Origin: Angiostrongylus vasorum
Lineage: Eukaryota; Nematoda; Chromadorea; Rhabditida; Metastrongylidae
NCBI GenBank assembly: GCA_018806985.1
Contig: JADANN010000202.1
Coordinates: 868,001 to 932,000, forward strand
Length of the DNA: 64,000 bases
Direction: 5' to 3'
Shown: one piece after another, positions 1-11,061 of the stretch
Numbering within the stretch: position 1 is the first letter of the stretch
Layout: each line of letters opens with the position of its first letter
Made by a program: the position numbers and the translations under genes
The notes under the pieces: model-generated
Told to the model about the DNA's origin: nothing
The model's input: the letters and a program-made list of their open reading frames with translations, nothing else
Databases searched by the model: none

Positions 1-104
1 GTCTTGTGAATTCCATGTGTGTTCGATCGGACAGTATACGTTCTGATTGTTCATTTAACATTACTAAACATTCAGCTCAAAAGGTGCAGATACCACAGTG
101 GCAG

Positions 105-440
105 TGATTCCGATGATCACGAGCACAGTGCTGGTTCGATGCCGTCCTAGGCTCACCAAGCCTGTCATCCTTCCGAGGTCTAGAGAACTGTACCGGACTT
201 ATCCGGAAAAAATCACTCTCTGCAATCCAACTGGGAACGCTCCAGGTTGCCTAATCCAGTATTCCAGGGAGAATCGGCTCGACCAGCATTCTACGAAATT
301 CAAGATGAAATGAAAATCATCAAGCAACAGCTGAATCGACACGTAGAAGTTGGACGGCCTTCGTGGATGATGGATGCGAAGAAACGAATCGAATGTCAGA
401 AGTGGTGGGATCCGTATAATAGACGTGAAAACGGGTCATT
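105..440 (+). repeat. S4 repeat (tRNA-derived SINE-like), 5' end degraded
   Basis: A tRNA-like B box (GGTTCGATGCC) near 133 is followed by a body shared with 13025-13350 and 49050-49400. Common blocks are CCAACTGGGAACGCTC, AGAATCGRCTCGACC and CTTCGTGGAYGATG. The two short open frames here are not conserved as protein between copies, so they are repeat sequence rather than genes. Confidence 0.6.
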
Positions 441-2130
441 AACAATAAAACAGACATTCAACTCTTGCTGGCTAAACTGTCATCAGTAAGTTCACACTGG
501 ACGAACTGCAGTCTGAGATATGAAAACAACTTAGAGACAATGGCGCTAACAGTGCCAACACTCTGAGGGGTAAACGAATATCTTCGCGACTATCGAGGAT
601 TGTCGATGAACAATTGAAACATTACAAGGAGCTCCTGCAAAAGATTCCATAGGAATATTTATGCTTATAATTTCCCAACGTTCCATGAAAAGTCGTAGCA
701 TAGAACTGTATTATCGAGCCATCTCAAACATTATTTCATCGAGCAAGTTTTCTTAAAGCACTGTTGTTGTTTGACAGACAAATGAGCATAAAATTGGGAA
801 AGTGAGCTAGTATGAATGGGCATTATATTATCCGTACACATCTCTGGATAATAACAGGCTTAGCGTTGTACGATAGTAGATAGATTAAGGCTATAGCATG
901 TATAGAAAGTAGCCTTTACATTATGATTAGCAGGACAAAGCACCCTACCAATCCTAAGACTAAAAACTCTACTTACGTGGAATTTCTGAACCTATTATGT
1001 CCACTTTTTAAACCTTATGACCCTTTCCTTTATATCGTCTTCACAATTGAATCGGACATTTCTTAGTAGAATCACATCCTAGAGACCTTTTCGGTTGATG
1101 TCTAACTGACAATCAGCCGCTTCAAAATATTCGCCCCATCATCACTAACTGGAATTTGTATTAATGTATTTATATTAATGTATCTGCTTATCCCTTATAA
1201 GCTCACATGGTCCTGTCGGATACATTCGTGTTCATGTATGAACAGACTGGCTTTTTTTTGGAGAAATTAAGAATTTAAAAACATTACCCAACAAAGACAA
1301 ACAGTTAAAATCGATTTCATACTCAATCCTTTTGCAAATAGTACGTTTTCATAACATTTAACTTTGTATTAGTGTTTCATTTGTAACACTTTATTATGCA
1401 GCAGAATGTATCGACCAACATAACGTACAAATGTAACACGAGTATTACTTAAGAACGGTATGAATGAGGAAGCATAACAACATTTCAAATAAATTTTGTA
1501 ACATACAAAAGTAATATTAGACTTTTAGACAGAGAAGTTAACCCTAAATGAGATGCCTGAAGATAAGTAAGTCATGAATGCTCTTAAAAAGCTACAGATG
1601 ATAAAAACACGTAAGCAAAACACAGTAATCACATTCTTTGGCAAGTCCTATGGTTTGTTCGACGAATAACAAAAAATAAAGGGATAGGAAAACGTCTTAT
1701 ATACACTAGAAGGCACTGTAAAATTCGAGCAAAGACGAAAACGATAGGTCACTTCTATACCAATGAGATATATATACAAGAAAATGAGCTGCCAGTATCA
1801 CAGATAACAATATTATTTAAACTGGTGTCTTTAGCGCCTCACAAATCTCAGAATGATAAGATAAATCTATAAGGACGAATCCCGTAAATATACGGAGGAC
1901 GTGACAGACAATATCACTCATTACGTGGATGTGGTTGGGTTCGCCGAACAATTTCTAGGTTAAGCACCGCACGCATTCGCTCATATCTGAACTAGTTTCA
2001 AAAACACTGCATAGATACTAGATGTTACACCTTAATGTACCATATGGGCCATAGAACAGCACTGTTGGCAGAGCTAGTAGCTGTTGTGGGGACTCGAGAT
2101 AATTCGAGCAAACCCGTTCTCAAGTCGTCG
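441..2130. other. AT-rich stretch without recognised gene
   Basis: I see no open frame with splice-bounded coding character and no strong repeat here. It lies downstream of the sav-1 stop codon and must contain that gene's 3' UTR. No AATAAA was found close to the stop on the minus strand, so the cleavage site is unplaced. Confidence 0.4.
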
Positions 2131-3042
2131 TCAAAGGCGGCTCATGGTTTTGCCACTAAGAGAAGACATTTGCCACTCTACAAGAATGATCTTCCCTTTA
2201 CGTGAAAGATTCTGCGCATGATTATCCATTCGCATTTGGGCCTCTTTTCTAACTCTAGAAGGATTTGCTGGAACATGAACCTATGCATACTTCTATGCCA
2301 CTGTGAGAATATATAATAACGCTACTAATATGGCTCATAGTTTCTGGTCTTAAAGGCTACCCATACAGCTCCTAGTCTCTGGTCTTGAAGGAAAAATGGA
2401 ACAGACTAAGCAATAAGCCATATGACTTTAATTAAATGTTAGCGCCGAAAGATGACAATAGGGACTAGCCCTTTTCATGCGCATGAGCATCCATTTTAAA
2501 AGTTAACTTAAAAGATGTCCTTCGGTTTTGTTGGTAGGAAAGCAACCACACTGCAGGTCATAACTGTAAGGAAACAAAGAAAAAAGCAGAAAGGGAAGAC
2601 ATAACACCTACCTTCGAACTGTATCAATAACTTCTTGCTTGTACAATTTCAGCATCATTTCTTCATATTGTTCCAGCTGCATAGTATTGAACAAATCCCA
2701 CTAAAAAGATATGAAAATGAACTGCTATTTTCTCAACGTTTAACATTATACTGAAAATGAAGGCGGGTTTACCACACTTCTACAAACAAGGTGAGCTCTA
2801 TGAGAAATTCGAAACATGTTTAGAAAACCAAGGCAATGAAACGATATGAAAGTGGCTGCAACTGTGTAATGAACCAAATGAAATCTGTGTATACAAAAGG
2901 ATAAAGCTTTTGGCGTTGATCAATCCCTGAAGAATGCGCCATGCGCTCGACTTCATTAAGCATCGCTGGAGATGACTGAATGCATACCTGGCCTTTACAA
3001 TGACTCGCTCTGGCCGTCCGACCACTGGGCTACACGCGCCTT

Positions 3043-3112
<70 letters not shown>

Positions 3113-3491
3113 TTAATACTTAAATGGCCCGTCCTCAGTGCTTGTGCGGGCCCCGGTATAATCTCCATTTTTCGAAGAATTGCTGGTTAAGCCGTTATGG
3201 TTCCCACGAGTCCCGAGGTCAGCCTGGCCAGTCTGCCCCAGGTCTTCACTACCACAGGCAGTAGCAACCCTTGAGGATCAGAGGGAGATTTACCACCATG
3301 CGACTTTGATACTAGGACGGTGGTGGATCCTGGTATTGGTTTACTCTTAGCTAGGCTTCCTGATGGAAACGCCGGACTCCTTCTCAGCTTGGGAGACTCA
3401 GCCAGAGGGATGAATCCCCCGGCTGTGTACATCGCAGTCCGACACCCAGGAACACCTCCCAGCCACGATGAGGCGGTAAACCGTTCGGGGA

Positions 3492-3546
<55 letters not shown>

Positions 3547-6500
3547 TATATATATGCATAATATTGATGGAAACTTAAAACCACTTACAGATAGACAAGT
3601 TTTGTCTTACCTCCAGAAGATGGTCGAGTGACGTATCAGCCTGGGAGTAGATCATGAGCCATTCTGGAACCTCTGAAATTTACGTTTTTCTAGGAATTCA
3701 CAAAGCAGGACTTCCTAAAGATTAATAATAAAGACCGAAGCTTTCAAAATTCAGTACACTTTACTATCTCATACAGGACCTTTAGTTTGACACACATATT
3801 ATGTTAACAATACAGAATAGTGCTATCCAATCCCGTTGACCATAATTATTATAAACACGAAAGATAAAAGAAAAAAGCGCTGATCATAGATCAACCCCCC
3901 TAAGCATGCGTCATTGATTCGGCTACATTAAGCATCGCAAAAGTGTTTGAATACATATTCGGCTCACACAACGATTTGCAAAACCCAGCCTATGTATCCT
4001 GTTGTTTGTTAAAAGGATAAAGGATAGAGCTCTCGGGGTTGATCAATCCCTGAGGGATGCGCCATGCATTCGAATCCATTAAGTATCGTTTGGAAGTGAC
4101 TGAATGCATATCTGGCCTTTACAATAACTCGCGGTGGCCTAGCGATGTATTGAGCCAATGCTGCTATCCTCCTAGACAAGTCTGGTACCAATCTACCAAC
4201 CCTGAGGGATGGAAGGCTGGGTGGGCCACGGGTGCGGCCATCGATTCCACGTGCGTGTCGCAGTGGAGCCTGCAACCACTGCGCTACACGCGCCCATGTT
4301 GTTTGTTATATACCTAAATTGGTCCAGTACAAATCTAAGGACCCCGCAGAGATGAAATGCTTAGTTGGCATAGAGCGTCAAATCAACCTAACCCTGCACC
4401 ACACGCACTCGGTTAGCAATACTTGGATACTTGGATGGCCCGTTTTCACTGGTTTTGCGGGCCCCAGCATAATTCCCGTTCCTTTTATTTGAGTTTTAAT
4501 AGTCCCTAGATCAGCCTAACCAAAGTCTGCCCCAGGTCGCCATCACCCCAGGCAACCGCCGCCACTATTGATCACAGTGAGATTTGCCACCATGCCACAA
4601 GTTTGATACCAGGACTGGGTTGGATCCTGGTATTGGTAAGGTACATGACACTTACTTGATACTTGAACGGCCCATCCTCACTGGTTGTGCGGGCCCCCAG
4701 CATAATCACTATTTTTTTGGGGATTTTCAGGTTAAGCCATTGTGGTTCCCTTGAATCCTGAGGTCAGCCTGGCCAAAGTCTGCCCCAAGTCTTCATCACC
4801 ACATGCAGTCGCAGCCCTTATGGATCAGAGGGAGATTTGACACCATGCGACTTTGATACCAGGGCGGTGCTGGATCATTGTATTGGTTTACTCTTAGCTA
4901 GGCTTCCTGATGGAAACGCCGGACTCCTTCTCAGCTTGGGAGACCCTGCCGGGGGGACGAATCTCCCCGCTGTACATCGCAATTCGACACCCGGGAACAC
5001 CTCCCAGGCAAGAGAGGCGGTAAACCGTTGGAAAGATTGGTAAAGTATCAGTTACCAATATGAGAAAGATTACGATTACGATTTACAATTTACGATTAAG
5101 ATACTCCCAATTATACGCGAGATATTAAGTAGCAACAAATCACTCGCTTTGAAATATCATTTAAATCCATAAATATAGTCAAGTTAATATCGCAGGATAG
5201 CAGAACTTCAAACAAGTCTGTAACAGTTGGCACCTATTATTTATTGAACAAGCCCAAACCAATCTAAGAAGCAGACTTTAGGACTCTCACAAAAAGCGAA
5301 GGTAGATAAAAACAGAGCAAAGGGCATCACCTTCATGGTGTATGATGTTGAGATGTTCCACAGCACTTTCGGCACGATGGCTTGCCACCATCATGGATTC
5401 TGTCCGATTAATCGGCACAATTGGTTGATTAACGGACTGATTTACCGGCTGCGCAAGTCCAGGATGCTCTACTTGTGACCGACCATCCACTTCACTAAAG
5501 TAGAACCCCAACAGCAACCTTCTCAACAATCTCTAATAATTTGTCGATCAGTAAGAAATCTATAACATATCTCTTACTTATAATAAATGACTCCAGTATT
5601 GTGTTGAAAAATTTTATTCCAACCAGGAGGTAGGTTTTCTCTGGCTAATGGATGAATCCAATGGGTTCTGCAGGTGTTATGATCGACATAGTACCTAAAA
5701 AGATGCTTGACATACAATAATTTCCCCTTCATTAATTAAGTAGATGAAGTATCTTGATATTTCTAAAGATTATTATGGATAAAAGCCTGGTGCCATCACA
5801 ATCAGTAATGATTTCAAGTACAGCCTCAGCTTAACTGGGTTAAACGCTGATTTGTGCTCCTCAGATCAATCCCGTTGAAAGGTGACTGCTGATGGCACTG
5901 CTAGATAGGAAACACAGCTGACAGGCATGCGAAAGGAAGGACCTGCATGGTATGGCGGTGAACGCGTTAGCCTCCTGAACGGATAATAGCGCGCGTTCGT
6001 TCCCTACCGCAGACACCTGTGGTCCGGACTTTTGAAAATATCTCAGCAACATTATGCTTGTATTTCACAATCGATAGTGTTGTTTCAAACCAACTGAAGG
6101 CACAGGACGTTACATCTAAACATTTTACTCACCAGAAAATAAGTTAAATATTCTACAAAAGAGGGGGGATAAAAAAGTCACAACATCACTTACATGAATA
6201 TAGGTGTCACAAATTAGGCTTAGTATTTATACACCGACTAAACTTTTCCATACCATTGATTATCGTTTCTTTCAGAGCACCAAGGCACCAGTTATTCCAA
6301 TCTTACTTGACCGGTGGTACATACTCTCTGACATTAGCACTATGTTGACATCTATCTATATCTATATGTACCGTAGAAATTAAATTTTGTTCTATTCCGT
6401 GGACCGAATTCATGGCAGCTCTTGCACACACAATGGATAAGACCTTTCTTCCTATACACTCATTTTTATGCTAAAAGTTTCATAACGAGATATCATAGGT

Positions 6501-9500
6501 CTATCAGTATAGCTTATCCAGTCTTTTTTTTTAAAGCACTGACATTCACATGGTTTATGGGGATTCTTGACAGGGCTGAAAGAACCAGACTGGTGTCGCA
6601 AATCCCAAGACTGGCTTTCTTCTAATCACGACATCGATCAATAGTTCACTGTTCTTCTCAGTGAGTTAACACGAGGTTGGTATTACAGCATTTACTAGTC
6701 ATTAAATAATGTTGTAATACCAACTCCGTGTATGCTTATCAAGAAAGATAGTGAATTATAATGACGTTGCCTTTTTATGACTACATTCGCTTATGCTAGA
6801 ATTCATTGAGTGCAGTTTTGAAGAGCTTACACATCCACTATGTGGCATGTTGTATCCTTCGAAAGCATATGACGACACATATGTAAACAGACAAGTAGAA
6901 CGTACATGAGGAAAGTGTGGAACGAGTTAAAGGATAAAAGGATAAAGCTTTCGGTAATGATCAATCCCATAGGATGTGCCATGTTTTCCACTTCATTAAA
7001 TGCCGCTGGAGATGAGTAAATGCATACCTGGCCTTTAGAATGGCTCCCGGTGGCCTACCAATGTATCAACCCAGTGTTGCTATCATCCCAGACAAGCCCG
7101 GTACCAATTTGCCGAACCTAGAGGGATGGGAAGGTTTGGTGGGCATGGCACGAGGTCCGATCGCACGTGTATTGCAGGGCGCCTCTGATCACTGCGCTAC
7201 GTGTGCCACACACATGAAACGGGTATAGATGTGAAACTAACATACAGTATCACCTTTCAGGCCTAAGATAATTCAATTGAAATTGAACTCATAGAAGGAA
7301 TCAAGCATGAAATACCCATTACAAACATATAACAAGATTTAGTCCATTATGACGAAAGAGAAAAGAAATGAGCTTCAACGGCTAACAATATCGTGGTTAT
7401 TTTGTCATTGAAAGCAATATTTAATAATAAACACATTATAGCAGTCTATTTGTTACCTGTACCCATCTGGTGTCACTTCTACAGCCCAATTTGGTGGAAG
7501 CGGTAATTCATCTTGTTGCGGTGTACCAGACACCAGGCAGTTATCTCCAATAATTGAGGATCCCAATTGCCTCCGTTGACCAGGAAGACTTTGCAACGAA
7601 ACAAATCGCTGCTGCACAGCTGCAGACGACCTGAATCACCTACTTTTAGCTCAAAAAATACACAAGTCGCAATAAAAAACATGAGAGCAGTGTTGAATAT
7701 GTTAAAACTAACTGAGTGCTTAAGTGGTCCATAAAGGATTCGACGTTTCCGATGCTGTGTGAAGATGTCAACGGCTTTCGAAGATACTCTCGCCTACTTG
7801 GATCACTGAAACGGAATTAAACGATTTGGCGTTTGACTGTGGAGAGCCAAATCACGTTACAGGCACATTAGAAACAAAGACTCATGCCTAGAATGAAAAC
7901 TCTGTTGCAAAAGGGAATTAAAAACCTCATGAAAACTCCAGGAAAAGAAGTAAACATGGGTATCTGCAAAGTAGTAACATATGTACCAACCAAATTTCAC
8001 GCTCCTTCAATGACAACCCATGCTTCAGAAAAAAAGCGAGATCAATATATCCCAACTACTGATTTACTCGAATTTCACGTTGCAGTGGTTCATCTGAGAA
8101 ACGACATACCAATAATGTGGTGTTTACGTAGTGTACACTATATTTCACAAATACTGAGAAAGATTTTATACGGTTGTATCAGACTCCTCAGAACGCCTCA
8201 TCCTGGCTGGGAGGTGCTCCTGGGTGTCGGGCTGCGAGGTACGCCCGGAGATTCATCCCCAGCAAAGTCTCCCAAGCTGAGAAGAGGGCTGGCTTTTTCC
8301 ATTAGGAAGCCCAGATAAGAGTAAACCATTACCAAGATCCGCCACAGTCCTGGTAACAATCTAGTCGCATGGTGGCAAACCTCCCTCTGATCCACAAAGG
8401 CAGCGACTGCCTGTGGTGGTGACGACCTGGGGCAGACTTTGGCTTTGTTGACCAACCAGTGAAGATTGGCCATCCAAGTATCCAAGTAAGTATATCAGAC
8501 TACTAAGACTCGAGTATCAAAGCTGTAAAACTTAACCAAACAAGAGGGATTCTTGAGATATTAAAGTCTCCATCTCACCGTGAATAGTAAAATCTGCTGT
8601 ATGATCTAATGATCACGAATATTTTTATATGAGATTTCGAGTCGTATAAAAAATAAAAACTAAGTGGCACGTTCGGAAATGGTGGGTATGGGTTAAAAGT
8701 GAACAAAAAACGTCCTTGTTCTGAGTTAGAGGCTGACGAAAGGTCTTCCTCTGCTGTACTGAGATGATTCAAACTTATCGTACAAGTAGTCTTTTTTATG
8801 CATGAGGAGGTGCGATTGGGTATGTAGACTATAGCAATCTGCAACAAAAAAGGCTCCTTGTACGTATGGAAGACCCCCAAAAAATTACATATAGGTAAAT
8901 CCAGATCTTGCGGCAATCTGGCAAGCAACCGTCGGTTATCTCTTTTAAAACGTCTTCAAAGCCAATACATCTTAGATCCAAAAGAGGTCCATCACTACAA
9001 AGTGGAGAAGAAATGCGCATATAAATAGATTGAGCAAGGAGATAATGCAAAAACCCCAGCGCCCTCCACAGCTGCCAAAGTTTGAATGAACTATTTTGAT
9101 GATTTTCAAATATGACATATGCAATCTCAACAGGCTACAAGTCGTAAACTGTAAAGACAGTGCTACTCAGCTGTATAGCTGAGAGACAGGCGAAACGAAG
9201 CACTTGCATAGTGTGGTGGTGAACGCGTTAGCCTCCGGAAAGGGTAATAGCGCGTCCGTTTCCTACCGCAAACAGCTGCGGTCCGGAGTTTTGCAAATAC
9301 CTCAGCATCGTTGCTACAGCCGTATATACAAAGGACAAAAACCAATCCGTATAAGATGACTGACCGCTTACATCACTAACTCTCCCAAAGATCTCCGTAA
9401 TACCCGATTTGGTAACTTTTCAGTGTTGTCAGACCGTCTCATACGCAGGTGGAATGTAAGTACGCGTAAAATTATGATTTTTCCCTTTACAATTCTAAAA

Positions 9501-11053
9501 ATCAAACAAACCACAGGAAAATAAGAGCATAAAGCAGATTACACCTCAAGTTTAAGAAAAGGTTAAAAAAATAGCGAACCACAACTACCATGATGCTGAG
9601 ATATTTGTGAAACTCAAGACCGCAGGTGTCTGTGGTGGGGGTCGAACACGCCATTACCCTTTCCGGGGTTAGTGCGTTCACCACCACATGATGCAGGTCT
9701 TTCGTTCCGCCTTTTTTCTCAGCTGTTTTTTTATAGGTGCTATCAGCAATCACTAGTCAATGGGATTGATCTGAGGAGCACAAATCGGCATTGAACCCAG
9801 TTAAAATGAAGCTATCCGGTCCGGAGTTTTGCAAATATTTAAGCATCATTGTGGTTATAACTCACATCATACCCTGGCATGAAAAAAGAATAGACAGAAA
9901 ATAAAAAAGTGATTGTATTAAGAAAAAGTAGTGATTAACTGACGATTTAAAGAGAGTGAAGACCCGTACCTAAAACTTTGTGAGGACAAATTTCCCATCG
10001 GGCTTCTTCGCTCTTCTGTACTGCCGATATGATTCACCATCAGATGACCATGCGATGGTGGTAGTGAGGTTGTGGAAGTCACACTTAGAGCTGAGTCCGA
10101 GTGTGGTCTTACAGTTGGTCCATCTGCATACAACGTTACCGCCTCACCCCTAAACTGTTACTAATTTTGAGGACCTAAAGATCACTAACTGTGGCTCTCA
10201 ATCAGATTGACTTAAACAAATAGATCATCATACATCAAAGAATAACAACGCGTTCACACAAAGCTAAAGAGTTTTACATTCGCTGGCACTGCCACAACAG
10301 CAGCAATACAGAAAACGTGCTTAAAAAATGAGAATAGTACTACTGAAATCCAAATCCAATACATTCGTGGAAAGAACTCTGTTATGCAATACGTAAAAAA
10401 TTCCGTACAAAGACAATCTGGTAAAAATGCTACCTAAGACTCTTCACCTTTTTCCTGCCAAAAGAGACAGGGATAGGGGAAAGGATAATAACTTTAAGAA
10501 AGAAACAAAACCATCAGAAACCCGATGTTTCCGGAACTGCCCACCTTATTCGCACGTAATTCGGAATGTGAGGGTTGAGATGTTGTGGACGAATCCTGAG
10601 CGCATCCTGTGTTATTCGACGTCGACACATCAACAGCGATTGAGGATTTTTTTGCTAGTGTACGAGTATGTGCTGAAAATGGACAGTACGAGTCATTTTA
10701 GGTCTAAACGGAAATGAACCCATAAGACAGAACACTGCTTCGTGACTGAAATGGAACCCCCACGTAGAGAACGGATAAAAATAATCAACGCAGATCGGGT
10801 TCATTAGGACTTTAAAGTAAGAAAAAAACCAGTACGTCGAAAACTATCACAAACAGAAAGAAAAGAGGAAAAGAAAAAAGAAAGATTAATGAGGAAGAAA
10901 TCTGCTGAACAAGCAAACTGGAAGCTAAGAAGGGAAATTCCAGAACTTACACGAAAGCGAAGGTACTCGAGGTGGACTGGCTCGTCTCACGTAAAGTCCT
11001 TGCGTGCCTTCAATATAGGAAGGAAGCTGCTGTTTTCTGGTCCATGAGAACAT
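2131..11053 (-). CDS. sav-1: Salvador homologue, Hippo-pathway WW/SARAH scaffold
   Basis: Salvador binds Hippo/MST kinase through its SARAH domain and bridges it to Warts/LATS, acting in the cytosol and at the cell cortex. Minus-strand exons: 10951-11053, 10545-10672, 9970-10123, 7457-7630, 5578-5694, 5331-5494, 3611-3672, 2612-2700, 2131-2254, about 371 residues against 383 in human SAV1. WW1 (about residues 170-203) starts LPLPPNWAVEV and continues across an intron into YYVDHNTCRTHWIHPL. WW2 (about 204-235) is LPPGWNKIF ... YYNEVDGRSQ, with the second Trp replaced as in SAV1. The SARAH domain (about 290-340) reads VPEWLMIYSQADTSLDHLLE then WDLFNTMQLEQYEEMMLKLY, closely matching SAV1. All junctions are in phase except exon 2 to exon 3, which is one base short (micro-exon or base error). 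The start was chosen because ATG follows a splice acceptor with one base between. The introns hold S1, S2 and S3 repeats. Confidence 0.93.
2895..3046 (-). repeat. S1 repeat, internally deleted
   Basis: The tail (minus-strand TTTATCC) and the head (GGCGCGTGTAG) of S1 are present, but the middle third is missing compared with 4011-4295. The copy abuts an (AT)n tract. It lies in the sav-1 intron between 2700 and 3611. Confidence 0.65.
3047..3111. repeat. (AT)n microsatellite
   Basis: An almost perfect AT dinucleotide tract of about 65 bp inside a sav-1 intron. It sits against the tail end of an S2 repeat. Open frames reading as Ile-Tyr repeats come from this tract. Confidence 0.95.
3113..3488 (-). 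repeat. S2 repeat, full-length
   Basis: Complete S2 copy in reverse orientation, from the tail (TACTTAAATGGCCCG side) to the head GGCGGTAAACCGTT. It matches 4650-5030, 8191-8492, 28250-28628, 43790-44162 and 55890-56236 along its length. The family's conserved blocks include CCCTCTGATCCACAAGG and GACGACCTGGGGCAGACTTT. Confidence 0.85.
3494..3557. repeat. (AT)n microsatellite
   Basis: A second long AT tract six bases beyond the head of the S2 copy. With 3047-3111 it brackets the repeat on both sides. Confidence 0.95.
4011..4295 (-). repeat. S1 repeat, full-length (tRNA-derived SINE)
   Basis: Read on the minus strand this starts GGGCGCGTGTAGCGCAGTGG, which holds a good RNA polymerase III A box (TAGCGCAGTGG), and runs about 285 bp to a tail of TATCCTTT repeats. 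It is the best full copy of S1 in the window. It lies in the sav-1 intron between 3672 and 5331. Confidence 0.75.
4420..4636 (-). repeat. S2 repeat, partial
   Basis: The tail-proximal half of S2 (GGCCCGTTTTCACTGG ... GTTGGATCCTGGTATTGG). It stops where the next, nearly complete S2 copy begins, giving a direct tandem. Confidence 0.75.
4650..5031 (-). repeat. S2 repeat, near full-length
   Basis: Same orientation as the two preceding copies, ending in GAGGCGGTAAACCGTTGG. Three S2 copies thus lie within 1.9 kb of one sav-1 intron. Confidence 0.85.
5819..6070 (+). repeat. S3 repeat (tRNA-like SINE)
   Basis: Starts CAGCTTAACTGGG and carries the tRNA-like segment GGCGGTGAACGCGTTAGC. It ends with the shared 3' block AAAATATCTCAGCAAC...TTGTATTTCAC. 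It lies in the sav-1 intron between exons 4 and 5. Confidence 0.75.
6669..6732. repeat. Short inverted repeat (hairpin)
   Basis: Arms of about 24 bp, CACGAGGTTGGTATTACAGC and its near-complement GTTGTAATACCAACTCCGTG, flank a 10-15 bp spacer. The CACGAGGTTG end also occurs at 11352 and 56645, so this may be a solo terminus of a mobile element. Confidence 0.7.
6930..7210 (-). repeat. S1 repeat, full-length
   Basis: Same architecture as 4011-4295: a TATCC-type tail at the left and a tRNA-like head at the right. Internal blocks such as GATCAATCCC, GGCCTTTA and GGCAC match the other copies. It lies in the sav-1 intron between exons 4 and 5. Confidence 0.8.
8191..8492 (+). repeat. S2 repeat
   Basis: Runs from GAACGCCTCATCCTGGCTGG to the tandem tail CATCCAAGTATCCAAGTAAG. 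It has a deletion between the GGGGCAGACTTTGGC block and the tail. It lies in the sav-1 intron between exons 3 and 4. Confidence 0.85.
9176..9326 (+). repeat. S3 repeat, 5'-truncated
   Basis: Contains GTGGTGGTGAACGCGTTAGC, the disrupted B-box region CGTCCGTTTCCTACCGC, and the 3' block TTTTGCAAATACCTCAGCATC. Confidence 0.75.
9583..9900. repeat. S3 inverted pair (minus copy then plus fragment)
   Basis: A minus-oriented copy (9583-9812) ends in the AACCCAGTTAA element terminus. After about 5 bp a plus-oriented 3' fragment (9817-9900) follows, containing CCGGAGTTTTGCAAATATTT and TCACATCATACCCTGGC. Confidence 0.75.
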
Positions 11054-11054
11054 C

Positions 11055-11061
11055 CTACAAC
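11055..11061 (-). other. Probable spliced-leader trans-splice acceptor of sav-1
   Basis: On the minus strand the sequence is GTTGTAG followed by one G and the sav-1 ATG. An acceptor one base ahead of the first in-frame ATG, with no upstream exon seen, is the usual sign of SL trans-splicing in nematodes. This is an inference, because a 5' UTR cis intron would look the same. Confidence 0.5.

Noticed and set aside
2972..3631. Open frames encoding long Ile-Tyr repeats
   Set aside because: They are translations of the two (AT)n tracts joined to S1/S2 repeat sequence, with no gene-like flanks.
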